Source: Norana najaformis
Lineage: Eukaryota; Annelida; Clitellata; Crassiclitellata; Hormogastridae
DNA length: 64,000 nucleotides
Direction: 5' to 3'
NCBI GenBank assembly: GCA_964023275.1
Contig: OZ029917.1
Span: forward strand, 29,402,005-29,466,004
The notes under the pieces were generated by a model, which saw nothing but the letters and a program-made list of their open reading frames with translations, was not told where the DNA came from and did not search any database. The translations under genes were made by a program, and so were the position numbers. This document shows positions 22,037 to 33,089 of this stretch, in pieces; the stretch's first letter is position 1; each line of letters begins with the position of its first letter.

Positions 22037-22384
22037 AGCGTACTAACTCTACTTCGGTTGTGAAATTGTTGATAAAGATAAACCCTGGGGTTCTTCACAT
22101 CTGCTGTGCAACATTTGTTTGTCGATCAAGGTTCAGATGTACTTGGAACTCAATGCCGTTTGCAATTCCAGTACTGCAAGAATCGAATGATCACGTTACT
22201 TCTGTCTGACGACTGTCTCTGGCACGTCTACTAAAAATAATCTATTGAATACCGTTGTTTGCCAATGAGACAAATTGACAATTTGCCACTTCCGAAGGCC
22301 CAGAGACCTAGGACAGCAGATGTGAAGAACCCCAGGGTTTATTTTGATCAACAATTTTTATAAACGAAGTAGAGTTAGTACGCT
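22037..22384. mobile_element. MITE-like element with about 70-bp terminal inverted repeats
   Basis: Arm 22,037-22,105 starts AGCGTACTAACTCTACTTCG and contains AAACCCTGGGGTTCTTCACATCTGCT; arm 22,315-22,384 is its complement with a few changes. The 209-bp centre has no coding potential. Target duplication not clear. Confidence 0.85.
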
Positions 22385-23599
22385 TTCTTAATAAGTGCAG
22401 TCAATGCTGCGTCTTTGAAGTTAAGGTGTACTCGCAGGCGAAGATGCACGAGCCACATGTAAAAAAACGACGTTAATCTACGCTACTTTATTCGACCAGA
22501 ATCATGCTCTCCGTTTTAGCCGATTTAAAAATATTGGGTTCAAAATATTTTAAATCATGAATAATTGCTATGCTTTTATTGTAAATAAAGGAAAAAAACT
22601 GTTAAATAATAAATAAAACTGCTTAACAAATCTTGAAAGTTAAACTTTTATTAACAGCTAACACAAACTATTCAGTGCAGATAATTTCAAGTTGATAACT
22701 TAAAAAAGAATGAATGAATGAGTTGATAAAATGGGTGGATGGACAGATACATAGGACATCAAGTATGCATGCATGAAGATAAAGTAGGTAGATAGGTTGT
22801 GTTAGGTAGGTTCCTAATTACACCCTGTTAATCGGTAGGTAGATATGTTGGTCTTTGGAGAGATATACAAGTGGATAGGAAGTCGTTAGATAGGGAGGCG
22901 GATGGTGCAAACTACAAAAATAAATAAGTTAAATAGATAGGTGACTGACAGACACTGACTGACAGGTACGTAACTTCTTACGCATGTGAGTAGTTGACAG
23001 TCTTAGGGCACAGGTGCCCATACAGACAGACCTCAGGGGAAATTGGGCGACGGCCTCTAGGCAGAGAAAAATTCAGGAAAACACTCCTAAGGCCTCATGG
23101 CCGTCGTCCAATTTAGGTCCGCTCAAATCAAAACCCCGTTAATCTACATTAGTCCGGTTAGCGTACTAGCTTTTTATTAGAGATTGTAGTCTCGAGATAG
23201 AACGGCCAGAAAATAACCTTTCAAACCGGCAGGCTAGTGAAGCATCTCACCCAATATATTAAGACAAAAATTAGCATGGCTGAACCATGCGGTCGCTATA
23301 GAAAAACATTTTTATTTACAATTCTAAAGTCTTCTGTAAATCCTCAGCTTCACGTTGTGTATTTAGTCTCAGTTACTGCTGAGTGCTCTAAATTACAGAT
23401 TGTCTTGTGTAGTTACTCTTGCTCTGAAGTGGAAAAAAATCTGTGAACTTCTATGGCGCCATTTTAGTAATGCTCAAGGCCTCAGTTTCTACCGTTACTA
23501 AACACAATCATTGTGCATGCCAAGGGATGCGCTCACTTCCTTTTCTTGGTCCTTAAGCCGATATTAAATGAATCCCAAATTGCCGTTTTATCTCCCAGC
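22385..23599. other. Intergenic, low-complexity stretch, nothing coding
   Basis: 22,690-22,980 is purine-rich, with scattered GATAGGT/TAGGTAG words (an old GATA-type satellite). 23,040-23,110 has a short imperfect hairpin around AATTGGGCGACGGCC and GGCCGTCGTCCAATT. 23,450-23,600 may belong to the body of the adjacent SINE. Confidence 0.4.
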
Positions 23600-23731
23600 T
23601 TACGCCGGGACCAAGTGATACTGCTTAGTGACAGAGGCACGATGAGTGCAAAGAACTGGTCGCTACACGGAGTCGAACCCGCAACCAAATGATCTCAGAC
23701 CAAACGCGTTACCGATAGACCACGGCGTCGA
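23600..23731 (-). mobile_element. tRNA-derived SINE, family B (head and part of body)
   Basis: The minus strand from 23,729 reads GACGCCGTGGTCTATCGGTAAC, and later GCGGGTTCGACTCC, a B box, about 30 bp downstream of an A-box-like stretch. The acceptor ends do not pair properly and sequence continues past the head without a terminator, so a SINE head is more likely than a working tRNA gene. Confidence 0.55.
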
Positions 23732-24709
23732 ATGTTTAGAATAAAAATGAATTTAGTAGTAAATAGTATAACTGGGCTATCAAATTACACACAATGTAAG
23801 CTGCCTACAAATGAGTGGCAATTCTTCATGGCCGAGACAGTAGCCGGCAAAAACATTATTTAAAAAACTTACATACCCTCAATCGTTAGAACCACGACAA
23901 GTTTAAGAAAACTAACAAAGCTATAACATAAATGCGTGCATCTGTTTCTTTATCTGATACTTTTAAAGCATTTAAAATCCTGTAAAATTGTCGGATTTCA
24001 CTAGGTAAGCGCTGGAGTCCGTTACCGGATTAACGATAATAAAAAAGCCAGAAAACACCAAAAAAAGCCAGAAAACACCAGATTGTTCTAAAGCAATTTG
24101 TTCGAATACTATTGTGTTTCATACAATGATTTATGTTTGGTGTGCTGTCAGAAAACATGTCAAGTTTCGTGAAATCTTTAGTTTTGGACAACTTTTGGCC
24201 ATAAAAAAATGAACACACTTAAGGTAAATAACGTAACGCATCTTCACGTTTTAGGCATAAATTACGCTTTAGTTTTACGTTTAGTCATAAATAATGTAAG
24301 TAATGTATGTAAGTTTTGCCAAACGTTTTAGTCATAAATACGCATAGTTTATATTTGAACATTAATTAGGCACTATAAAGCAATGAAATTTTCGCTAAGT
24401 TATTATGAAATTGAGTCGATACACGAAGGAAGTTGTCCGCCATTGAATGGCGCACAACTTCGGCCCTAAAATCGTCTGAAAAGTCGTCAGCTTCCCACGA
24501 TAATTATCCACTCAACTTGTCTTGCATCGGCTGACAAACTAGACCATTATGAAACTACTACTTAAAAAAATAAAATAAAAATAGTATGTCCGCTACGATT
24601 AAAAGATTCAATTCAAAATATTTGTACCTAAAAAATAGTTAATTATCTGTAGCAAAACAAAACAAACGCTTACTTATAAAATGCTTAAATATTTCAAACC
24701 ATCCTATCT
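23732..24709. other. Intergenic, nothing recognised
   Basis: It has a short direct duplication AAAAAAGCCAGAAAACACCA at 24,040-24,080 and a degenerate repeat of TTTAGTCATAAATA words at 24,250-24,345. No gene found. Confidence 0.4.
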
Positions 24710-25060
24710 TCGTTAGTTATTCATAATTCAGCCATTCCGCTCAACCATCTCCTCTCCTAATACTTATCCGCACTCCCGTCACCTCATTCTTCCCCATTCC
24801 TTTGGTAGAAGCCACCGCCAGAATTACAACAATTGTCTAACATATCATACTAACCAGCCAACACTTAACCTCTACACAGGTGTTTTACTCAAAACTTAAA
24901 ACATTCCTCTTCCACAAATCTTATCTTGATTCTTCCTCGTCTGAATCTTGGACTTTGCACTTTCCAATTTTCCTTTTATTGAGCGAATACGGTGGTTCCT
25001 ACGACATAACTTTTATTTGGGGCTGTAAATATCGAGCTTACAATTACGATTAAAAGTATT
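24710..25060 (+). pseudogene. L2-like LINE 3' end
   Basis: The segment encodes FYSKLKTFLFHKSYLDSSSSESW, the typical last residues of L2-like reverse transcriptases (LKTFLF), and ends in GCTTACAATTACGATT, a tail type also seen at 59.1 and 63.07 kb. Confidence 0.6.
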
Positions 25061-25209
25061 GATTGACATGTTAAGCCAGTTCAAAAGGCTATGTCTTACT
25101 GCATGTGTGGTTCGAACGCTGAGCCTTTCTAGGTTTTAAATATTACAAGTATATAATATACAGCATTTGATACATGCCGTATGACAAAAGTTATGCATAC
25201 ATTCTCCCT

Positions 25210-25665
25210 TTACTCTATTCCAACCTTTATTCTTCAGGAGAGGCTCGGACTGGATCCTAATGACATGAGTAACTCAGACCTCTAATTTCTCTCAAGATCA
25301 TTTAGAAAATAGTCGCTCAGCAGGCAGTATCGTACTACGATTAGTTCCAACTTTCGAAATGGTCACTTGACGGAAACGGTTATTCTTCGACTTTTCAGCT
25401 CTGATACAATGGATGCCGAGAAAGTCACGCTGCTCGCTCTCTCATGGCATCCTTCTTGACGCGACTTAGTACTTCGTACGGTTTTGCTGGGCGAAAACGT
25501 CGGCCTGGACTCCGGTTCGGTGCGGTGTACCACAGGGTCCTTATCCTCGGTTTTGCTTCTTTACATCTTGTAACACTGCAGATCTGACCCATGTTATTCC
25601 AGTCGTCGTTGCCATATGGTCCATCAATACGCCGACGATGTACAATTCTGTACCTGTCATCTTTT
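25210..25665 (+). pseudogene. L2-like LINE reverse transcriptase fragment with internal deletions
   Basis: In order: LGLDPNDMSNSDL (usual LDP..L.NYRPIS), TETVILRLFSSDTMDAEKVTLLAL, WTPVRCGVPQGP, and HQYADDVQF carrying the YADD catalytic aspartates. These lie in several frames and with much intervening sequence missing. Only 455 bp cover what normally takes about 800 bp. Confidence 0.7.
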
Positions 25666-26830
25666 GTTTAGTGTATAATCGATAATCAGTATTTGTTTTT
25701 GTTCTGGTCAGGAGGTCAACTTCATTTGCAAATTGTGGGTTATTCACCAATTCTCCATTTAGTTTGAAACAGGCCTCCGTGTTCCTAATTGCCAATCCCA
25801 TGGTAAAGAGCGGCGATGAATTAGATCCTGGTCATGTTCATTTTCTATCATAAGCATGCTGTCAGGTATTGCTCGCTGTCGTGTCAAAGAACAAACCCTT
25901 ACCTAACGGCACATTTAACAGATTCTGGGAAAAAACTCTTATTAGATTTCTTGATTGATGAGCTGCAAATCATGGTATTTGTTGTCTCGAGTAACTACAA
26001 TGCTTTTGAATTTCGAGTTCTGCTCTTCTCAGTACATACATATCTTATCTTAAAACTTGCATCTTGCTCTGCTTAAGTTATCTATTGTTCATACAGTCTT
26101 TGGACCTATTCATGTTTAGAAATACATTTAGTGCTGTTTATGAAATTGCACACATTCATAATAAAATGACGCAGCAATATGCTCTAACAATGCTCTTGTC
26201 ATGTAATTCTTTTTAAATTCTGTTTCAGTGACTATGGAAGTCAAAGTCAATTCTAGTTACTAGCCAACAGCATATTCAATTATCTGGCAATACACAAATT
26301 TCCATTATTAAATGATAAAATAAAATACTTTTTATTACTAATGATAAATTCGCTGACGATAACTGCGCATGTACCTTCTATTTGTTTTCTCCCACATCAT
26401 GCATTTCGTCACATCAGAATACAAGAGATATATGCTGGGCTTTTCTACTATATTGCGCATTTGCTTTATCACTGATACAACGAGTGATACAACGGTTCAC
26501 TTTAGGCGATACTCTTTAGGCGAATCGCTTTCGACTTACGTTCTCAACTTTTAATGTGTTCTAAGGCTTCTAAGGCTAAGTCAAGCATGCGATCTTAACG
26601 CCATTTAACAGGAAGCCAGTGACTTTCACGAAGACGAACATGTTCAACATAGAAGGAGACTTAGTAACCCTCAAGAGCTTTTTACAATAAAAGAGAATTT
26701 ACCATATAATGCTGCATATACATAGTTTAATCGAGAACCAACCAGTGCACATACCTTTTTTAGCCATGTTGTCAGTCCGAGAATGCCTGATGTGACGAAA
26801 TGCCTTCATGAAACAAGACCTGCAAATTAA
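25666..26830. other. Intergenic, nothing recognised
   Basis: Short open frames on both strands without family signal. Confidence 0.35.
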
Positions 26831-26958
26831 AGATAAAGTTATATGAAATTATATCAATGGCTAAATATAGCTTTAATTTTGTATGTTGGTTCCTGTCACG
26901 GTCGAGTCTACGGATACGCCCGTGTTAGCCTGCGACGGATCAGCAACAGACCGGAGTG
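26831..26958 (+). repeat. Inverted duplication, left copy (spans flank and LTR start)
   Basis: From AGATAAAGTTATATG to CAGACCGGAGTG this matches the reverse complement of 28,817-28,943 at roughly 95% identity. The copy crosses the boundary between unique flank and the LTR that begins at 26,894. Confidence 0.9.
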
Positions 26959-27503
26959 TGGCGGGGAGAAGCGGGAAGATGATCGAGCACGTGGCGGCGA
27001 CGTCAATTTGCCACACGCGAAGACCACCCTGGAGCGGACGGTCATCGAGCCGCGGTATCTGATCAGGGAAAACAACAACGCTCCACAATCGCCACTCTCC
27101 CTCCGCACCACCACCCGAACTCACGGACTTGGGAAATCTGACACACGACAGAATGACAAATCTCGGGCAACAAGAATTAATCAAACAGGGCGGACTAGAC
27201 TGGGCTTTATACCCAGTTAACAGGACCCAGGGTTGCAATGTTACTCGGACCACCCTGGTAATTAATCGCGGCCAGCGAGAGGGAACGCCGAAGAAAGATC
27301 GGTTCGAACTGACACGTCGAAGAAAGAGAGGCAGTATTATCACACAGATTGTGACGCTTCGGAGCGGATTTGTTAAGAACTTCGCTAGATTTATAAACAG
27401 TTATACAGGCGTGGTCAAATTAAACGAATAAACCTTCTCCGTTTCGAGATTGAATGTGCCGCGCCTTCAAGAGCAGAGACAGCAGTTTGCGAGGGTCGCG
27501 ACA
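26894..27503. mobile_element. Solo LTR, 610 bp, with 5-bp target duplication GTTCC
   Basis: It starts TGTCACGGTC and ends GGTCGCGACA, so the ends are short inverted repeats of TG...CA type. GTTCC lies immediately on both sides (26,889-26,893 and 27,504-27,508). No internal retroelement sequence and no second LTR are adjacent, so it is a solo LTR. The open frame of 125 codons across it, with a signal-peptide-like start outside the LTR, is most likely chance. Confidence 0.88.
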
Positions 27504-27941
27504 GTTCCTGCAAGACAATTAACCTGAAAGAATTGCTTGTGAAATTGATTGCAAGACCATTAAAGCAGAATGAAATGTGAAGAGAGGACAGAGTTCGAGT
27601 TTAGTTTTACCTATGGGGACTATGTGTATTGTAGAATTGTGTATCAGCAACATTGGCTGATGACAGCTCGTGTAAATGCGATGTTATTTGGCTCCAAAAC
27701 TAGGGCTCAAATCTGTTTCATTGTGCAATTTGACAAACGGGCGAAATTAAGATTGAAAAAGGAGAGTTCCCAGGACAGAATCATGATACCTGAACTTCAG
27801 GCAAACAGGATCAGAGCGATATAAGTTTGTTGCCAGTCGTTGAAAAAGATCATTAAGATAAGAAGCACCAGCAATTCCAAAAGATGTGAGTCGTACAATA
27901 AAATGCCACGATCAAAATGCCACGATAAAATGCCAGTTCTG
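27504..27941. other. Intergenic, one unrecognised 84-codon frame
   Basis: A frame at 27,570-27,824 (+) has no recognisable content. 27,895-27,935 repeats the words AAAATGCCACGAT three times. Confidence 0.3.
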
Positions 27942-28024
27942 CATCAAGTGCAGAACTGGAATCAAGATATGAGAACAGATAAAGTATCTGTTCTCATATC
28001 TTGATTCCAGTTCTGCACTTGATG
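27942..28024. repeat. Perfect 40-bp palindrome with 3-nt loop
   Basis: Arms 27,942-27,981 and 27,985-28,024 are exact complements; the loop is AAG. A further small inverted repeat CCAGTTCTGC/GCAGAACTGG overlaps the left edge (27,933-27,959). Confidence 0.95.
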
Positions 28025-28816
28025 GTGTAATGCGAATTTTATTCCTGTAACAAATTCCTTCCGGCCACGGCCACGGCCACTTCCGTTGCCAGGATGAAAT
28101 TTTGGCACTGAATACGTGCGAAATCTCCTCCTTTGAAAATGCTACAATCAGTTGAAACTGTTAACGTAGCGCAGTTCTATTTTTATAAATAAAATTTTTG
28201 GCGTCATAATCCAATAAGGCGTGTTGCAGTTCAAAGGGGTGTCAAGTTAGAAACACACTCATATTCGCATTCGACCCAACTCGATCATTATAAACAAAAT
28301 TCGCCAGCAAAAGTTACATACTCATCCCCATCTTAAACCAAAGGGCATCAACCACTATGAGTTTCACCCATATTGCTATCAAAACACATACAACATATAT
28401 GTTTCAATCTCTTGCAAGACTGTTTTCCCTCTGCTTTTAAAACTGCTCTCGTGACACCTGTAATAAAAAAAACCTGATCATGAAAAGAACTGCATTTTGC
28501 GACTGGCTTGGCCGGTCTTCGTGAGCAAATTTAGCCAGCTCCGTCATTGCAATAGTATAGAGTTGCTCTACAAAAGTATCTTCTCTCATCGCTGGCGCAG
28601 AAAACAGTTCTGTGTTGAACAGTGCCTGCTGAAACTCTACTGTGTTGATCTCCTTGATCGGAAGAAATTAGAAGCGACTGGGCGTCACTAAGTCACTTAC
28701 AGGACATTTTCAACCGTCGCAATCCAGCAGATTTTCGCTCTGAATTGAAACATGCTGTCTTTGATCGAATGATTTGTCTATAGCGATTTGTCTATACACT
28801 ATATGATTTGTCTATA
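28025..28816 (+). pseudogene. Fragment of L2-like RT in otherwise unassigned sequence
   Basis: At about 28,395-28,470 the plus strand reads SLQDCFPSAFKTALVTPVIKKT, the usual segment just before the first RT motif (SAFK.A.V.P..KK) of L2-like LINEs. The rest of the stretch is unassigned; it ends with repeated TGATTTGTCTATA words (28,770-28,816). Confidence 0.5.
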
Positions 28817-28943
28817 CACTCCGGTCTGTTGCTGATCCGTTGCAGGCTAACACGCGTATCCGTAGACTCAACCGTGACAGGAACCAACATACAAAAATTA
28901 AAGCTATATTTAGCCATTGATATAATTTCATATAACTTTATCT
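28817..28943 (-). repeat. Inverted duplication, right copy
   Basis: Reverse complement of 26,831-26,958, including the first 65 bp of the solo LTR and 63 bp of its flank with the GTTCC site. Confidence 0.9.
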
Positions 28944-29909
28944 TGTCTATAGCGTGGCGTATTGTTAACAGTTCAAGTCGTCACAAACGAGCAGAAGATC
29001 AGTTGTACTGCCAGTAATTGTGGAAATCATATCATGCATAGGACCTGATAGTGGATGATATAAGTTGACGATGATCAAAGAGTATGCAACTTTACCCACC
29101 CCGACCAACTAAAGCTCATAGGAGGTACGGTGTCTTGAGTGGAGGAACGGCAGATGACTGCGATATCGCCGCCATGGGCAGGGTCGGCCAAATCCGAGGC
29201 GGCGATCTCATGGGCACTCATTGCTTAATACATTACTCAGATGTAACCCACGTCTCGGCTGAAGAAAACATGTCGGCTATCATATCGTTGATATTCGCAG
29301 CCCGATGCACAGCATCATTTGGCATCTCATACATCAACATTCAACTGTTGCATAAACAGCAGGGCCCCAAATCCTAAGTTAGAATGATCGGAAAACTGGA
29401 GAAACTATACAAGGAAACTATTGCATTTCGTTATTCGTAGAGGAAACCGGGGATGGTTTCAAAACATTTTTAAGTTTTTCATAACCATGGTAATACAAAC
29501 TTCCTTCCACCAACATGATCAACTTTTCTGCATTATTCAAAGTAACAATATGACGAAAGTTTCAACAAGTGCACCCAAAGTGTTACAAGTGCAAGTTGTA
29601 ACACAGTGAAATAAATTAAAGCATGGTAAAATATTAAATTTATATCCTGATTAAATTGCCAGTAATGTTGAAATTTTAGCCATTATAGTACGATCAAGTT
29701 ACCTCTAGGAAAAGTGTTAATGTTTATGCTGCAATTTTAGCAGTCAGTCTTCACACCTGTCAGCATGTGCCTGTGATAGCTGTTTATGCAGCCATCTGAT
29801 TTCCTTGAAATACTAGTTAACGAAAGTAAACTTAACTACAATAGCTCTTTTAGCTAATGTTATAGACTGTTTAAGCTTTAAGTCGTCTTCACAGACCGGA
29901 CAAATGATG
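28944..29909. other. Intergenic, nothing recognised
   Basis: A 97-codon frame at 29,084-29,377 (+) shows no known motif. No element boundaries seen. Confidence 0.35.
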
Positions 29910-29910
29910 G

Positions 29911-30153
29911 CACCCGAACCAGTATCACGACAATTCGTCTACAGACTTAAACTGAAAATTGTCCTTAATCAATAATTCAACGTATGACGTACGACGTCAC
30001 TATTTCGTTAACTTCCGTTCGCCATCTTCATAGTTTACTTCGCTTTCAGTTTTTTACTTCTTCATAAAATTAAAGATAACAGCAAATGTCTGTAGACGAA
30101 GTGCTGTAGACGAAAAGTCTGTAGACGAATTGTCGCGGTACCGTTCTGATGAC
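29911..30153. mobile_element. MITE-like element with about 35-bp inverted ends
   Basis: The left end holds ACGACAATTCGTCTACAGACTT and the right end AAGTCTGTAGACGAATTGTCG. Flanking GAACCAGTA and its near-complement GGTACCGTTC extend the arms. Three TGTAGACGAA words are clustered at the right end. About 240 bp, non-coding. Confidence 0.75.
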
Positions 30154-30259
30154 ACTCTGTCCTTCCTCTCAGACATAACTCCCCTTCATTTTCACTGCTA
30201 TAAGAACCACGAATGAGTAAAAGTGGTGGTGAATTACCTTTTCTTTATAAATCCTTCTT

Positions 30260-30690
30260 GACTTTGTCCGGATCTGTCCTCCCGATACCTTCTCCAACGT
30301 CTTTTGAAGAAAACTCGGGCAACAAGCACATTACAATTCGACTCCATCACTTTCTTTAACGGATTTCTTTAATGATTTTCAAGCTCTTGTGGAAGCTTTA
30401 ATCTCATCTCCTATTGAACTAGTCATAACTGGTGACATGTATGTTCAAATAATCCTATTTCTACTAGCTTTCACGCGCTCCTGACTTATTTTGATCTTAA
30501 CTAGCACATAACCTTGTAAACACACGCTTGACCTCCTAGTTACAAGATCTGATTGTAACTTATTTCAAGATTTCTTAACTAAGGAAATTTATCTTTCTGA
30601 TCATCTTGCCTTTGCTGCTTCCATCTCTTTTCCAACGAAACCACCACCGAATTACACTGTTATTACTTTCAGACCCTGATGAATTACTAG
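30260..30690 (+). pseudogene. L2/CR1-like LINE endonuclease fragment
   Basis: In order: FQALVEALISSPIELVITGD (the GDFN motif damaged to GDMY), HTLDLLVTRSDCNLFQDF, EIYLSDHLAFAASI and FPTKPPPNYTVITFRP. This is the C-terminal half of an APE-type endonuclease with the SDH catalytic motif and the proline linker. A stop follows the linker. It is similar to, but diverged from, the scrap at 44-470. Confidence 0.72.
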
Positions 30691-31129
30691 AATCCCCGCT
30701 TTTTCCGTGTGAAACGACATCCCCTCCACAAGTAACTCCAATTGAGGCAGAGCTATAGTTGAGAGAAACTAGACAGTTGTGTAACTTTCAAGTCACCAGG
30801 TTGTAGCGTTATCATTCAAATGCGGAATTGGAGGTTACGAGGGCCTAGGGATTCTTTTATTTTTGGTTGTAACCTAGCTCAAGGTTACAGGTGATCCTCA
30901 ACTGCCAAGGGAGCGGAAGACCTCTACGGAGGCAACGGTCCTGCGGGCGGACAAAGACAACGCCACTCCACGCTAATTCTGTACGATCCGACTATCTGCG
31001 TTTACCTGGCGAGTTACCAAGGAACTTTCCCCCGGAGTTTTCTCAAATCGAGACTAGTCATTGGCAATCGCGGGTTGCTAATGAACGTGCATCCTGCCCG
31101 ACAGTGTGTCAGGCGGGCTACTGTGAATC

Positions 31130-31400
31130 TGGGCGAATCTGGTTGGTACGTGGAACGTCCCATCGTTGGCGGGTCCAAGAACGGGACGGTTACAAACAAA
31201 TGAAGTCTCACGTACCAAATTCAGCAGTTAGGACTTGCAGAGGTGCAGGGTGCAAGAGAGCTGTTGCTGTCACGTGCATTTGTTCAGGACCAGCAGTGGT
31301 TAATGTGCGACAGGTGGTCGTAGCTCTGGCCCTGGACCACTTGTCAGCAGGTGCCCTTTGAGCTAAAGGGTCCTGGTGGCCAGTTTAAGGTATACATTTG
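31130..31400 (+). pseudogene. Start of an APE-type endonuclease (CR1/RTE-like LINE)
   Basis: NLVGTWNVPSLAG matches the conserved TWN.RSL..... opening of APE endonucleases, and GLAEVQGARELLLS in a shifted frame matches the following E-containing motif. It is probably part of the same element as 32,640-34,080, with about 1.2 kb of other sequence between. Confidence 0.5.
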
Positions 31401-32639
31401 GTGACCTGACCATTGTGCGGCCTATGCATCAACCAATGAGGCGGAGGAAGCCGTTAACGATACTGTAGCGAACCTTCATTTATTGCGCATGTGATTAGAT
31501 TATCCTGAGTTGTGCTTACATACTTACAGTGCTGAAGTTAGTGAACAGACTAGTTAGAGAAGCTAATTAAGATTAGCCGGCCAGCTAGGGTTTTATTATT
31601 AATAAATGGCCAGCTTAGGTAAATAGTTAGATTTTAGCCAGTTTAGCTGGGCGTTTGAGTGGTATTGACTGAGCGTTTCTGTGCAATTAAAACGTTCAAT
31701 GGGATTACTACAGACGGTGAATCTGCAGAATAGAAAGACGCCGTTGATTTTAAAACAGCTATTTACCAGGGAAACGGGATCGGGTTTTCGCCACGTCACG
31801 CTCTGAGCAGACGAACTATGACGGGGATTTAAACAAAAGAACGTTGAAAATAGTAGAAAATTCAAGTTTTCAGTGATTTAAGGCCAACTAATTGCTGTAT
31901 TACTCGCAGATAATTGAGTCATGATTGCGACAAAGTTGGTCCATTGACTCACCTATCGAAAGTTCGTTGAATCGGACGACAGAAAAATCGAACTATGGAT
32001 GTAACTCGTAGCCAACGACGTGGCTGAACGAACGCGAATCTTCGACTCCATGCGAGGCCATTGAATAATTTAATTCAGTGTAGTTTATCGAAAGTTGCTA
32101 ATCCTCGGTGTACGCCGTATGAAAACGTATGGTCAGTGAACTGATCACAAGTAACGATTACGAAGGATTAATCTTCAATCGTTGATGTGGTGTGTTTGAG
32201 AATAAGAAGCCGTCTGCTGGCATCGCAATTTCACGAATTGCATCGAAAGTCAAAAGAAAAATGCACGGTATCGCTTCAGTTTCAAAACTGCGAACTGGAA
32301 GAAAATCGGACTCCAGGCAGAACTACCCGTGGGAAGGTAGTAGCATTTGTCAATATATAAGGAAAGTCAAATAAGTTAAATACATAATTTCGATTAGCTG
32401 GTCTTAGGTAGCAGCATTTGTCAATATATAAGTGATAAAAATCTAATTCTGTGACTGTCTATAAACGAGCCTAAACATTTAGGTTAGTCACACGAACGAA
32501 TAGATGCTTGAGTAAAATTAAAATGTATTCAATGTGTGATCGATATTGTAGAATGGCGCTTCTCAGGCATCAGTAGTGATTTATGTAGCGTCAAAATTTT
32601 GTATCGCCAAAGATCCAAAGAGTAGGAAGCGCCACAATA
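31401..32639. other. Sequence between two endonuclease pieces, possible insertion
   Basis: No coding pattern. It contains AGCCGGCCAGC and ACCAATGAGGCGG stretches reminiscent of the Gmr1-like LTRs, and a direct repeat AGCATTTGTCAATATATAAG at 32,341 and 32,412. It may be an LTR or other insert in the LINE; ends not proven. Confidence 0.3.
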
Positions 32640-33040
32640 CCTTTTATAGGACCCTGAAAGCAGGGTGTAAGGACTATCAGGAAAGGCTCTGGAGTGGTGT
32701 GTGTAGGTGATTTAAACGCAGTTCCGGGCACCAGTAGAGATGACTGTGAATCCATCTTATGGCCGTACGGTCAAATGAGAATACTGAGAGGCTGATTGGA
32801 TTCTGCCTAAGAGCTGGACCCAGGATCGGAGGTTCGTGGTTCAAGCGGAACCGAGAAAATCCACCGATTTTCCTGGTACACCAACGATGGGAAAGAGTTT
32901 TACCACATCCTAGTCAGCACGACATGCAGACTACACCAAAATTGCAAAGGCTATCGAAGCACAGAGTTTGACACTTGATCATAGAGCAGTAGTAACTAGA
33001 ATAGAGATTAGACTGAGTTAATGTAATAAAAGATCTGCGT
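32640..33040 (+). pseudogene. C-terminal part of APE-type endonuclease
   Basis: GDLNAVPGTSRDDCESIL (the GDFNA motif), then HRFSWYTNDGKE and RLHQNCKGYRSTEFDT: the order of motifs seen in endonuclease-RT LINEs often misannotated as craniofacial development protein 2. Broken by frameshifts. Confidence 0.7.
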
Positions 33041-33089
33041 CTAATCATCGCTTTAATATAAAAAAACTAATGGATCCTTCAACCTAGCG

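Noticed and set aside
23658..23729. tRNA gene on the minus strand
   Set aside because: A and B boxes are visible but the acceptor stem does not pair and the sequence runs on without a terminator; a SINE head is more likely.
26843..27220. 125-codon frame with a signal-peptide-like start
   Set aside because: The start lies in the flank and the rest in a solo LTR; the apparent signal peptide was made by the insertion junction.
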